A stretch of 64,000 bases of DNA from Pseudanabaena mucicola FACHB-723 (GTDB lineage Bacteria; Cyanobacteriota; Cyanobacteriia; Pseudanabaenales; Pseudanabaenaceae). This document shows, piece after piece, positions 54,199-63,145 of the stretch; the first letter of the stretch is position 1, and each line of letters begins with the position of its first letter. A program made the translations under genes and the position numbers. The stretch is from NCBI RefSeq assembly GCF_014696385.1, contig NZ_JACJQB010000002.1:62001-126000 (forward strand). Direction: 5' to 3'. A model generated the notes under the pieces. The model did not search any database. It saw only the letters and a list, made by a program, of their open reading frames with translations, and was not told the DNA's origin.

Positions 54199-54384
54199 TT
54201 TGATTAGCTGTTGAATTTAAGCTTTAAAGCATCTTAATACCGTGCGAGTTTTTGCGATCGCAAACCAAAATATAACGTTATTGATTGCTCAAGCTAGAAT
54301 CTTTTATAGCGGCTAAGGTGCAAGGGTTAAAGAAAGTATCGAGTTAGACGATTGCCAATCTCATAATATCTAGGATAAGAACCT

Positions 54385-54732
54385 ATGCAATTAACTGAAA
54401 AGCCTTTTAGTGCTGAGCAAACTGATCAAGTGAATTCTCAAGTAATTGAGCAGTCCCATGATTTAGCTTTTTTGCCGATTACTGCCCAAGTATCATTTGC
54501 TAATTTGCTGGCGCTGATTCAAACTCTGCCTAAAGAGCAAAAATGGCAGGTTTATCAAACGTTGGGGGTAGAGCTTGCGCCCCAGTCGGCGGAGGCGAAG
54601 GCGGTTGCCCGTTTAGCCGATGAGGATGACGAGTCTATGTGGATTACAGTTGTCCATGAAGATGATGAGATCGATGAAGAGGCTTTAAATGAATGGTTGG
54701 TGAAGCGTGGTTACAAAAAAGCAGAAGTATAG
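54385..54732 (+). CDS. putative antitoxin partner of a RelE-like toxin
   Basis: The 115-residue acidic protein has a helical middle (FANLLALIQTLPKEQKWQVY) and an acidic C-terminus (DDEIDEEALNEWLVKRGY). I do not recognise a DNA-binding fold. Its last 26 bases overlap the start of the RelE-like frame, which is the usual antitoxin-toxin arrangement, so the role is inferred from position. Repetitive acidic residues such as ADEDDESMWITVVHEDDEID may neutralise the partner. Confidence 0.7.
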   Translation: MQLTEKPFSAEQTDQVNSQVIEQSHDLAFLPITAQVSFANLLALIQTLPKEQKWQVYQTLGVELAPQSAEAKAVARLADEDDESMWITVVHEDDEIDEEALNEWLVKRGYKKAEV

Positions 54733-55030
54733 AGTTACATTGCATCCGCTAGTGATCGCTGACGACTTACCTCTGTTACCTGAGTTTCTACAGGATGATC
54801 TGGCTAAATATCAGTTTGTTTTAGCGATCAATCCAGTCCAAACGCAGGGAGTGCCTAGCCATAATTTGCGTGGTGATTTGAGGAATTATCGGGCTTTGGA
54901 GATTGACTATAACGGTGTTTGCTATCGGTTGGTTTATCGGGTGTATGATTCACCTACACCAAAACGGGTGCAGGTGACTAGTTTTGCTGAGCATGATTTG
55001 GCTTATGAAAAAGCCAAAGAGAGAGTTTAA
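54707..55030 (+). CDS. RelE/ParE-like toxin
   Basis: The 107-residue protein has the RelE-like strand order: YRVTLHPLVIADDLPLLPEF, LRNYRALEIDYNGVCYRLVY, RVYDSPTPKRVQVTSFAEHD, with aromatic and basic residues in the usual places. Starting with GTG inside the preceding gene by 26 bases supports translational coupling. RelE family members cleave ribosome-bound mRNA. Whether this copy keeps the active site cannot be settled from sequence alone. Confidence 0.8.
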   Translation: MVTKKQKYRVTLHPLVIADDLPLLPEFLQDDLAKYQFVLAINPVQTQGVPSHNLRGDLRNYRALEIDYNGVCYRLVYRVYDSPTPKRVQVTSFAEHDLAYEKAKERV

Positions 55031-55061
55031 TGAGTACGGATGTCTAAGCTAGGTATGAAAT

Positions 55062-56507
55062 CTAAAAGTCAAAGTAGATAAAGGGTAGCTTCTTCTCAGG
55101 GCTGAGGATACTGACTAGAAATAGACTAACGGGGACTAGAAATAATTTGACTTGCCAATTTAACTGCCACTTTTTGCGATCGCAAAGATAGGCAATCAGC
55201 GACACCATTACCAAACCAAACATTAGTAGTGCAATTTGCCCGACCGTAATCCCAAGGGATTCCACATAGATTTTTAAGCCAAACTGAGGATCACTCTCAT
55301 AGCCCCATAGTCTTTGCACAAACCGATTTGTATCCATCAAATTTGGTAAGCGGAAGGGAATCCAACCGAAAAAAACCACTAACTGCGTAATTGCGATCGC
55401 CAAAATTTGCATCGGCAAAGTTTTCCAGAGCTTTTGTAAACCCTCAAAGACAGCACAAATTTCCATCCAGAGACGATGCAGTACCAACGCCGCCCCATGC
55501 CATACCCCCCAAATAATAAATCCCCAATTTGCACCATGCCAAATTCCTACCACCACCATAATGATCATCAAGTTCAGACAAGTGCGCCATAAACCACCGC
55601 GTGAACCGCCAAGGGGAATATAGAGATAGTTCCGCATCCATGCGCCAAGGGTCATATGCCAACGTCGCCAAAAGTCAGAAATGCTGCTTGAGAAATAGGG
55701 GAAATCGAAATTTTGTGGCAATTTGAAACCTAATAGCAAAGCGCTACCCCTTGCCATATCAATGTAGCCACTAAAGTCACAATAAATCTGAATCCCGTAA
55801 GCGAATAGAGCTAACCATAAATCAATGCTGCCAGCTCGTTCCGTATTCCGAAAGGTGAGATCGACCAGTCGCGCCATATTGTCAGCAACGAGTCCTTTTT
55901 TGATTGCACCACAGGCAAACAGCCAAATTCCCTCGACCATATCAGGTAACATCGGTCGCGATCGCGTCAATAGCTGTGGTGCAAATTCTTGATAACGGGT
56001 AATTGGCCCCGATAATAACTTTGCAAAAAATAACTTGTAAGCAGCAAAGTTCAGGAAATCCCTAGCAGGAGTATTACCGCGATAGGTATCGACTAAATAA
56101 GCAATTAACTCAAACACAAAAAAACTAAGGGTGATCGGCGGTACGATATTTGCCTTCGCCCAAATTGCGAGTGAACTACCTACAGGCAAGCCCGTAATAT
56201 TGCCGATCGCCGTCGCCACAAAAGGAATGTACTTAAATCCAAACAGCAGCAGTACATTAAAAAATATCCCCACAAATAAAAGCCACTGTTTGAGAAATCG
56301 ATCTCCTTTACGAATTTCCTTGCCTAACCAGTAATTAATTGTCAACATCACAATTAACAACCAGACATACTGCACTTGAATGAATGAATAGAAGGCTAGA
56401 CTTGCCGTCAAAATGAGCAATAGACGGGCTTGGATATTTGGCAATAGCCAATAAACAAGGGCAATACCGATCAGGAATTGGGCGTATTGGAGGGATAAAA
56501 AATCCAT
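55062..56507 (-). CDS. MBOAT family O-acyltransferase
   Basis: The 481-residue integral membrane protein shows several hydrophobic helices and the MBOAT hallmarks: CDFSGYIDMARGSALLLGF, FWRRWHMTLGAWMRNYLYIP with H284, and VGIWHGANWGFIIWGVWHGA with conserved H324. This resembles AlgI/DltB-type acyltransferases that O-acetylate exopolysaccharides or lipids. No alginate or glycan gene set is adjacent, so the acceptor is open. The DUF1830 gene lies four bases upstream in the same direction, so the two are co-transcribed. Confidence 0.92.
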   Translation of the reverse strand: MDFLSLQYAQFLIGIALVYWLLPNIQARLLLILTASLAFYSFIQVQYVWLLIVMLTINYWLGKEIRKGDRFLKQWLLFVGIFFNVLLLFGFKYIPFVATAIGNITGLPVGSSLAIWAKANIVPPITLSFFVFELIAYLVDTYRGNTPARDFLNFAAYKLFFAKLLSGPITRYQEFAPQLLTRSRPMLPDMVEGIWLFACGAIKKGLVADNMARLVDLTFRNTERAGSIDLWLALFAYGIQIYCDFSGYIDMARGSALLLGFKLPQNFDFPYFSSSISDFWRRWHMTLGAWMRNYLYIPLGGSRGGLWRTCLNLMIIMVVVGIWHGANWGFIIWGVWHGAALVLHRLWMEICAVFEGLQKLWKTLPMQILAIAITQLVVFFGWIPFRLPNLMDTNRFVQRLWGYESDPQFGLKIYVESLGITVGQIALLMFGLVMVSLIAYLCDRKKWQLNWQVKLFLVPVSLFLVSILSPEKKLPFIYFDF

Positions 56508-56510
56508 TAT

Positions 56511-56876
56511 TTAGGAGATTACTTTAGGAGCAGGCATGGAGAGCACCTCCGCTAGATCCTCTAAACCTTCGACATCCTCAATGGGCTTGACGGGAACCCA
56601 ACTAGGCAAGGTGGAGCTAGCTTCTTCTACCTGTAATTGGACACAGGGAATTGTATCCGAAAGTATGGAACTTGCCATCATGCCTGTATGAATCTCTAGA
56701 TGGGCAATATTAATTGCTTCAAATATAAGATTTTGTCCGGGGAACACAACCCGCTCAAAATACCACTGAGGAACATCGGTGATCCGCGCAATTTGAATTT
56801 TGCTAGTGGCATTGACATACGAGCAAACTATTTTTTTGTCGTGTAAATCAGCAGGTAACGGATCAAGTAGAGACAT
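56511..56876 (-). CDS. DUF1830 family protein
   Basis: The 121-residue protein carries DUF1830: IVCSYVNATSKIQIARITDV, PQWYFERVVFPGQNLIFEAI, AHLEIHTGMMASSILSDTIP. DUF1830 is nearly confined to cyanobacteria, with no assigned function. The rest of the chain (VPVKPIEDVEGLEDLAEVLS) is a low-complexity tail. It is cytoplasmic, with no membrane segment. Confidence 0.85.
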   Translation of the reverse strand: MSLLDPLPADLHDKKIVCSYVNATSKIQIARITDVPQWYFERVVFPGQNLIFEAINIAHLEIHTGMMASSILSDTIPCVQLQVEEASSTLPSWVPVKPIEDVEGLEDLAEVLSMPAPKVIS

Positions 56877-57064
56877 AATATTTTTTATATAAATTTACGT
56901 AAGCAGAGATTAACAAGTTTCTTATATGGCAAACTAACTTAAGTTTGTCGTAAATCCAAAAATATTCCTAGTTAACCCAAGTAAACCCTGCCGATATGCT
57001 TGGAATTAACAAGAATATTTATCTTGTCCCTTCGCTCGTACATAAAGCTAACACCCATAGAGGA

Positions 57065-58054
57065 CTAGCGATTGTAAATACTACTACCAACTAGTAATTC
57101 AGGATTCTGAGAAATTGCCCTGACAGCTCGAAACATACCAAAGCGGCAAATGCCCGTACCAAAAGCAATTCGCATCAATATTAGGGTAGGAACTTCACGA
57201 AATGACTTAATAAATCCTGTGATCCCAAACTTAAATAAACCATCTGGGCGAATGATCCCCTGCCAAATTGAGTCTAGCCAAGAAGGTAAAGTCTCTTGAG
57301 TCCAGTCTGCAGTAGTCACTTCACCTTTAACAAGGTTGGTCTCAGCCAATACTTCGGCAAAGCCTTCGATGCTCGCAAAGGCAGGATGTGACCATTGATC
57401 GAGAAGTTGCCGCATAATCAAATTTTCGATAAAATTAAGGGGTATTTGGCGATCATCACGCTGATTCCAATCGGCAACGACAAGAATGCCATCAGGCTTG
57501 AGTACACGCATTAATTCCTTAGCAAAGATCGCTTTGTCGGGCATGTGGGGGCCCGCTTCGATACACCAAACCACGTCAAAACTGGCATCAGGAAAAGATA
57601 GCGCCATGGCATCATCAACCTGAAATTTTGCATTCACGTCAGGATCTGTGAGTTCGGTTGCTCTCTGGACTTGCTGTGGACTGATAGTGACACCAGTAAC
57701 TGCAAAGCCGTAGTCCCTTGCCAAAATGCGGCTACTGCCACCGATGCCACAACCAACATCAAGCAAAGTGCTACCCTTGGCTAGCTTGTCTAGTCCTCCC
57801 CATTGCACCATCTCGCGTACAAAATCCACCTTAGCTTCCCGAAAATCTTTGGAATGTGTAGGTGAGCCGTAATGCCCCAGATGAATATGATCGCCCCAAT
57901 AAAACTCTAGGATGCCATCTTGTGTCCATTCGTCATAGGAGCGTGCTACGGAATCGGAGGACTGGTAGGGACGAGTGGTGAGTACATAAATAATGACACC
58001 TAGTAATGACAGACCTAGGGTGATTTCCAGAGCAATTAGGGGATTCATCGGCAC
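57065..58054 (-). CDS. MPBQ/MSBQ methyltransferase (Sll0418 type)
   Basis: The 329-residue SAM-dependent enzyme methylates 2-methyl-6-phytyl/solanesyl-benzoquinol, a shared step to plastoquinone and tocopherol. It has an N-terminal anchor helix (LIALEITLGLSLLGVIIYVL), then YWGDHIHLGHYGSP, the SAM motif STLLDVGCGIGGSSRILARD, VTGVTISPQQVQRATELTDP, and AGPHMPDKAIFAKELMRVLK. LNFIENLIMRQLLDQWSHPA and SWLDSIWQGIIRPDGLF match Sll0418 well as I recall it. It points away from the DUF1830 gene's start across 188 bases. Confidence 0.94.
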   Translation of the reverse strand: MPMNPLIALEITLGLSLLGVIIYVLTTRPYQSSDSVARSYDEWTQDGILEFYWGDHIHLGHYGSPTHSKDFREAKVDFVREMVQWGGLDKLAKGSTLLDVGCGIGGSSRILARDYGFAVTGVTISPQQVQRATELTDPDVNAKFQVDDAMALSFPDASFDVVWCIEAGPHMPDKAIFAKELMRVLKPDGILVVADWNQRDDRQIPLNFIENLIMRQLLDQWSHPAFASIEGFAEVLAETNLVKGEVTTADWTQETLPSWLDSIWQGIIRPDGLFKFGITGFIKSFREVPTLILMRIAFGTGICRFGMFRAVRAISQNPELLVGSSIYNR

Positions 58055-58292
58055 TTTTAAGTTGGAGTTTTAAATTGGTGATCTTATTTACATAAGTTTA
58101 CATGGAATCGGCAAGGGAGCTTTTAAGGATTGAGGCAATCTTTGCCTCTGTCTGAGTTGAACTAAAGTTAAGATATATGAAGCCCTGATCGATGAGTATT
58201 TATTAACCGTACCTGTAAAACTTTATTTCGCCATTTTTATAATTTATAGCTATTTTTTCTTAACTCGATTCCAAACTAATACCTAAAATCCT

Positions 58293-59894
58293 ATGCAAGC
58301 TCTCCACTCGAACAGTGATCATGCTGTGACTAGTCCTGCTAGCGATCGCATTTTATATATTCGGCTTCCATGCAACCCAATTTTCCCGATTGGGGTGGTG
58401 TATTTATCCGATCACATTCATAAGGTTGCGCCCCATGTGCAGCAAAATATCTTTGACTTGGGGACAGTGCCACCCCTCGATTTTTATGCGGCGTTAGATC
58501 GCGCCATTGATAAGTTTCAGCCCAATTTGCTCGTTTTTTCATGGCGTGACATTCAGATTTATGCACCTGTGGGCGGCCGTGGCGGCAATCCTCTCCAAAA
58601 TGCCTTTGAGTTTTACTACGCCAAAAATCCTGTCAAGAAATTGCGGGGCGCGGTGAATGGGTTACGGCTATTCACCGCCTATTACACGGAGCTATGGCGC
58701 AACTCGCAGTTAATTAGACGCGGTTTAAGTCGAGCGCGGCGCTACCATCCAGAGGCAAAGGCGGTTATTGGTGGCGGCGCGGTCAGCGTCTTTTATGAGC
58801 AGTTGGCAAATATTTTACCCAAAGGCACGATTGTTTCGGTGGGCGAAGGTGAGGCTTTGCTAGAAAGCTTAGTGCAGGGGCGAGAAATCGATGGCGATCG
58901 CTGCTATGTGGTTGGTGAAACTAAGCCTCGCGAGCGATTGATTCATGAACAACCTGCACCGATTGAGAAAAGTGCTTGCGATTACGAATATATCGAATCA
59001 ATTTGGGAAGACTTTAATTACTATTTTTGCGATCGCGATTTTTATATTGGCGTACAAACCAAGCGCGGCTGTCCCCATAACTGTTGCTACTGCATTTATA
59101 CCGTCATCGAAGGGAAGCAGGTTCGCATCAATCCCACCGATGAAGTAATTAAGGAAATGCGCCAACTATACGATCGCGGCGTTCGCAATTTTTGGTTTAC
59201 CGATGCTCAGTTTATTCCTGCCAAAAAATTCATCGATGATGCGGTGGAACTATTGGAGAAAATTAAAGCTTCAGGCATGACTGATATCCATTGGGCAGCC
59301 TATATCCGTGCTGACAACCTGACTCCTTACCTCTGTCAACTGATGGTGGAAACAGGGATGAGCTATTTTGAGATCGGCATTACGAGCGGTTCTCAAGAAT
59401 TGGTTCGCAAAATGCGAATGGGCTATAACCTCAAGTCGGTCTTACAAAATTGTCGAGACCTCAAGGCGGCAGGCTTTAATGACTTGGTGTCGGTGAACTA
59501 TTCCTTTAATGTGATCGATGAGACCTTAGAAACGGTTCGCCAAACCATTGCCTATCATCGCGAATTGGAAGCAATTTTCGGGGCGGACAAAGTGGAACCT
59601 GCGATCTTCTTTATTGGTTTACAACCCCATACCCATTTAGAAGAATATGCGCTCAAAAATAACTTCCTAAAAGAAGGATATAATCCCATGAGCATGATGC
59701 CTTGGACTGCCAAAAAACTACTTTGGAATCCTGAGCCAATGGGGTCTTTCTTTGGGGAAGTATGTTTGGAGGCATGGAACCGTAATGAAGATGACTTTGG
59801 TCGTACTGTGATGGATATTCTCGAAGAACGTCTAGGACGTGCGCCATTGGAAGAAGCCCTTGCTGCTCCGATGAAGGAGTTAGTCAAGGCATAA
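58293..59894 (+). CDS. B12-binding-domain radical SAM protein
   Basis: The 533-residue protein has a cobalamin-binding-like N-terminal domain (about 25-210, with GGGAVSVFYEQLANILPKGT and IVSVGEGEALLESLVQG) and a radical SAM core with C260, C264 and C267 (KRGCPHNCCYCIYT), then GVRNFWFTDAQFIPAKKFID and FEIGITSGSQELVRKMRMGY. The usual DxHxxG B12 loop is not evident, so the cofactor may be absent. Members modify tetrapyrroles, lipids or peptides. No specific substrate can be assigned, and the gene is monocistronic with its own terminator. Confidence 0.87.
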   Translation: MQALHSNSDHAVTSPASDRILYIRLPCNPIFPIGVVYLSDHIHKVAPHVQQNIFDLGTVPPLDFYAALDRAIDKFQPNLLVFSWRDIQIYAPVGGRGGNPLQNAFEFYYAKNPVKKLRGAVNGLRLFTAYYTELWRNSQLIRRGLSRARRYHPEAKAVIGGGAVSVFYEQLANILPKGTIVSVGEGEALLESLVQGREIDGDRCYVVGETKPRERLIHEQPAPIEKSACDYEYIESIWEDFNYYFCDRDFYIGVQTKRGCPHNCCYCIYTVIEGKQVRINPTDEVIKEMRQLYDRGVRNFWFTDAQFIPAKKFIDDAVELLEKIKASGMTDIHWAAYIRADNLTPYLCQLMVETGMSYFEIGITSGSQELVRKMRMGYNLKSVLQNCRDLKAAGFNDLVSVNYSFNVIDETLETVRQTIAYHRELEAIFGADKVEPAIFFIGLQPHTHLEEYALKNNFLKEGYNPMSMMPWTAKKLLWNPEPMGSFFGEVCLEAWNRNEDDFGRTVMDILEERLGRAPLEEALAAPMKELVKA

Positions 59895-59929
59895 ACAAAG
59901 AAGAGTCGCAATGCGACTCTTCTTTGTTT
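59893..59929. terminator. 17-bp terminator after the radical SAM gene
   Basis: Perfect arms 59893-59909 and 59913-59929 (AAACAAAGAAGAGTCGC and complement) around loop AAT, T-rich right arm. Confidence 0.9.
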
Positions 59930-59988
59930 TGATCAGAAAGGTGATTGCTATAAGTTGTAATATGTAATCAGCGAATGGAATAACATCT

Positions 59989-60570
59989 ATGGTTCAAGCC
60001 GCGATTCCCCAAGTCAAGTATCTATCCTACGAAGAATACTATGCCTACGATGACGGCAGTGACATTTGCTATGAGTTAGAGGATGGAGAATTAATTGCAA
60101 TGCCCCCCGAATCAATTTTCAACTCTGATGTATCAAGACGGTTACTTTTTGCTTTGGGTAAATTTATCTCCCCTCACTTGCTAGCCTATAAAGAAGTCTC
60201 GATTGAGGTAAGTGGTCGTCGAGCTAGAGTGAGAATTCCTGATTTGATTGTCTTGGGCGAAGAATGTCGAGCGGCACTAGAAACAACAACAAGAGGAACA
60301 ATTACCCACGATATGCCACCACCATTGTTGGTAATTGAGGTGGTATCGGCTGGACATGAAAATGAAGCAAGGGACTATCGGTTTAAGCGATCGGAGTATG
60401 CGGCGCGAGGAATTGCGGAGTATTGGATTGTTGATCCTGTGCGTAGCCAGATTACCTTGCTATCTTGGGTTGAAGGTTTTTATGACGAGACGATTTATAC
60501 TGGTGATGCCGTAATCAAAAGTATCGTAATTCCAGAAATTGAGATTAATCTGAGCGATATTCTGGGTTAG
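59989..60570 (+). CDS. Uma2 (DUF820) family protein, second copy
   Basis: The 193-residue protein has the PD-(D/E)XK-like motifs: RVRIPDLIVLGEECRAALET, PPPLLVIEVVSAGHENEARD, YRFKRSEYAARGIAEYWIVD, PVRSQITLLSW. DRK/E positions of the nuclease site are kept. It lies seven bases before the GTPase gene and the two probably share one transcript. It differs from the first copy at 43379 in length and sequence. Confidence 0.92.
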   Translation: MVQAAIPQVKYLSYEEYYAYDDGSDICYELEDGELIAMPPESIFNSDVSRRLLFALGKFISPHLLAYKEVSIEVSGRRARVRIPDLIVLGEECRAALETTTRGTITHDMPPPLLVIEVVSAGHENEARDYRFKRSEYAARGIAEYWIVDPVRSQITLLSWVEGFYDETIYTGDAVIKSIVIPEIEINLSDILG

Positions 60571-60577
60571 CTTTTCC

Positions 60578-61747
60578 ATGCAAGACTATCTTCAACGGGT
60601 GCGCTATCTTCTCAAGAATTACGTTAATTCATTTAAGAAAGAATTAACAGAATTAGAACTAGCACAAATATTTGCGAATGAGCAGAAGCTGGCTAAAACT
60701 GCGATCGCAATTGCTGTATTCGGCATGGTGTCACGGGGGAAATCATCACTCATTAATGCTTTGCTTGGTCAAAAACTGAGCGAGACTGGGGCAGTGCATG
60801 GCATTACGAAGGATGTCACTATTTATGAATGGGAAGCTGGTGATAAACTTCAATTAAGCTTGATTGATACACAGGGCATTGATGAGGTGGGTGGCGACAT
60901 TCGAGGACAAAAAGCCATAGAAGCAGCGCAGCAGGCGGATCTGATTTTGTTTGTGATTGCAGGGGATATGCTAAGGATAGAGCAGGAAGCGATCGCAAAT
61001 CTCCAGCAATTCTATAAGCCTATTTTGCTAGTTTTCAATAAAACCGATCTCTATCCCGATTGCGATCGCAATATCATCCATCAAGCTTTACAAAATGCAG
61101 AAGTTCGTAAATTCATCTCACCCCAAGAAATTATCTTAACTTCTGCTCAGCCCAAACCCGTTAAGGTTCGCCTTCAATATAGTGATGGAACTAGTCAAGA
61201 AATTTGGGAACAACCCCAACCCGATATCCAATCTCTGCAACAGCGAATTGTGGATTTACTGAATAGGGAAGGTAAAGAACTAATAGCAATCAATGGATTG
61301 CGATCCCTATTGGAAATTCAAAATGCTGTGGCAGAGAGACATGTCCAGAAGTTACAAACCTCAACGGCACTGGTGGCTCTAGCCTTCCTCACCGAGGCAA
61401 TGGGTCTATTGCTATCACCTTCACAATGGTTAGATGCGTTGATTAGTGGCAGTTGCAGCAGTATTTTCGTGATTTGGGCAATTGGTAAATATCCCAGTCA
61501 GCAAAAGTACCGATGGTTATTCATAATTTTTGTGATCGCAGTTAGCCTTGGCAAACTAGGGTTCAATTACCAAGTAATGCGCTATTTGCAAATCCTCGGT
61601 GCGGGCTTGAGTATATGGTTACTATTTAAAGGCATCATCATCGATCTCAATCAAAGTCGCGCTTCTGGTAGATTGGGCGCAAAAAACTTAATTGCTGAGA
61701 TTGTTAGCTCTGTACCCGCAAACTCGATCTTAAAAAGATTTATCTAA
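60578..61747 (+). CDS. membrane-associated GTPase
   Basis: The 389-residue protein has a complete G domain (about 45-220): G1 GMVSRGKSSLINALLGQKLS, G2 region GAVHGITKDVTIYEW, G3 DTQGIDEVGGD, G4 FNKTDLYPD. It is of the Era/dynamin-like group seen in cyanobacteria. From about residue 260 several hydrophobic helices follow (TALVALAFLTEAMGLLLSPS, LFIIFVIAVSLGKLGF, ILGAGLSIWLLFKGI), so it is anchored in a membrane. Function is unknown. Its pairing with a Uma2 gene is notable. Confidence 0.9.
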   Translation: MQDYLQRVRYLLKNYVNSFKKELTELELAQIFANEQKLAKTAIAIAVFGMVSRGKSSLINALLGQKLSETGAVHGITKDVTIYEWEAGDKLQLSLIDTQGIDEVGGDIRGQKAIEAAQQADLILFVIAGDMLRIEQEAIANLQQFYKPILLVFNKTDLYPDCDRNIIHQALQNAEVRKFISPQEIILTSAQPKPVKVRLQYSDGTSQEIWEQPQPDIQSLQQRIVDLLNREGKELIAINGLRSLLEIQNAVAERHVQKLQTSTALVALAFLTEAMGLLLSPSQWLDALISGSCSSIFVIWAIGKYPSQQKYRWLFIIFVIAVSLGKLGFNYQVMRYLQILGAGLSIWLLFKGIIIDLNQSRASGRLGAKNLIAEIVSSVPANSILKRFI

Positions 61748-61783
61748 CTTTGTACCGCTCGCTAATAAACTAGCGGGGCAAAA

Positions 61784-63109
61784 TTAAAAATTCCAATCTC
61801 GTCGCCAAGTAAACCAATCTTTAAGTTTAATTTGTTGCTGCTGGCTGCGATGGAGTTGTTGCCATTGCTCAACTAATCCCAACTCTGGCAAACCCCTCAG
61901 ATCTTGAATCTTGATCTTTGATTGCATCGCCATGGCGATCGCATCGACAACCACTTTTGCTTGCTCACCGACCATGCTTGCCCCCAAAATTTGACCATGC
62001 TGATTACAAACAATTTTGCACAGTCCCATTTGTTCCACATAGCTTTCTAGAACCACCAACTTTGCTCGATATTGCTTGGCTGCCAAAGCCTCAGTCATGC
62101 CAATTTGAGCAAGTGGTGGCGATGTCGGTACAAATGTGGGAACAGGAATTGGCAATGGCGAAGATCTGAATAGCTCCAATAAATTCGTTTGTAAGACCCG
62201 TTGCCGAATAAAGTCAATGTCGCGATCATTGCCGCAGGGATAAATATGCCGATCGCAATGAATATCAAGATGCGGAGTTGACTCAGGAATTAATAGACGA
62301 TCGCAGTCAAGGGTGCTGCCATTGAGCCAAAGTTTGACGTGATCATGCTCAAGCTCTGTAACTGCGGTGACTTGAGTACGAGTATAAATCTCAATGCCTT
62401 CAACTTCGAGCTGTGCTTGCAAAGTTCGCGCTGTCGTCACATCAATATCAGGCAAAATATGGCTGCGATCGGTAATCAATTTGATCGGAATGCCAACCAA
62501 ATTCAAGAGTTGAGCAATCACACAACTCAGCGAATCATCGCCTAAAATCACCATGGATTGGGGTGGCTTTTCTAGATTAAATAACTGATTGACGGTTAAG
62601 AAATGCTGATCCGTTAGTCCAAAAATCTGGCGGGGGGATGGGACTTGTGACGTTGCGATCGCAAAGGCACGGGAGCTTATTTGTTTTGGGGTATAGTTTC
62701 TAAATTTATCGGCATGATGCTCATCTACGGTAAGAATCTGCGCCCCGCGTCTCTGACTTAAAAATTTTACCTCTCCCCAAATTACATCAACCCCTAAACT
62801 TTGTAAGGTTTCGAGCGATTCATCTGAGCAAATACCCTTTAGAATTAAATTAATTTGCTTTTTTAAAAGTGTGAATTGCGACAAGGGGGGAGAGGCACAA
62901 TGTTTATTTGCTAATTGTTTGAATAAGTATGAAGCACTCACACTCTGACCAATCTTTGTCACATCATATAAATTACCAAAGAGATTATCCAAATTACGAT
63001 TTCCCTCACCGATCCACGCAACTCTAGCTCCACTCTGTGCGGCAAAGCCCACCAATTTGTGAGCATGAGCGCCCATACCAATGACAACGAGGTCATAATC
63101 GACCGACAT
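61784..63109 (-). CDS. pyridine nucleotide-disulfide oxidoreductase fold lacking redox cysteines
   Basis: The 441-residue protein has the FAD/NAD layout of dihydrolipoamide dehydrogenase and mercuric reductase: DYDLVVIGMGAHAHKLVGFA, KPPQSMVILGDDSLSCVIAQLL without its first residue, and a C-terminal dimerisation domain LCKIVCNQHGQILGASMVGE. The site where CxxxxC should stand reads NLDNLFGNLYDVTKIGQ, with no cysteine. The FAD loop is GxGxxA rather than GxGxxG, and the HPxxxE near the end is missing. The frame is intact, so it looks like a working protein with another chemistry. It is divergent from the CBS-PAS gene, starts 36 bases apart. Confidence 0.88.
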   Translation of the reverse strand: MSVDYDLVVIGMGAHAHKLVGFAAQSGARVAWIGEGNRNLDNLFGNLYDVTKIGQSVSASYLFKQLANKHCASPPLSQFTLLKKQINLILKGICSDESLETLQSLGVDVIWGEVKFLSQRRGAQILTVDEHHADKFRNYTPKQISSRAFAIATSQVPSPRQIFGLTDQHFLTVNQLFNLEKPPQSMVILGDDSLSCVIAQLLNLVGIPIKLITDRSHILPDIDVTTARTLQAQLEVEGIEIYTRTQVTAVTELEHDHVKLWLNGSTLDCDRLLIPESTPHLDIHCDRHIYPCGNDRDIDFIRQRVLQTNLLELFRSSPLPIPVPTFVPTSPPLAQIGMTEALAAKQYRAKLVVLESYVEQMGLCKIVCNQHGQILGASMVGEQAKVVVDAIAMAMQSKIKIQDLRGLPELGLVEQWQQLHRSQQQQIKLKDWFTWRRDWNF

Positions 63110-63145
63110 GCTAAATAAGCTCTCAATAACTTAACGACTAAACCA

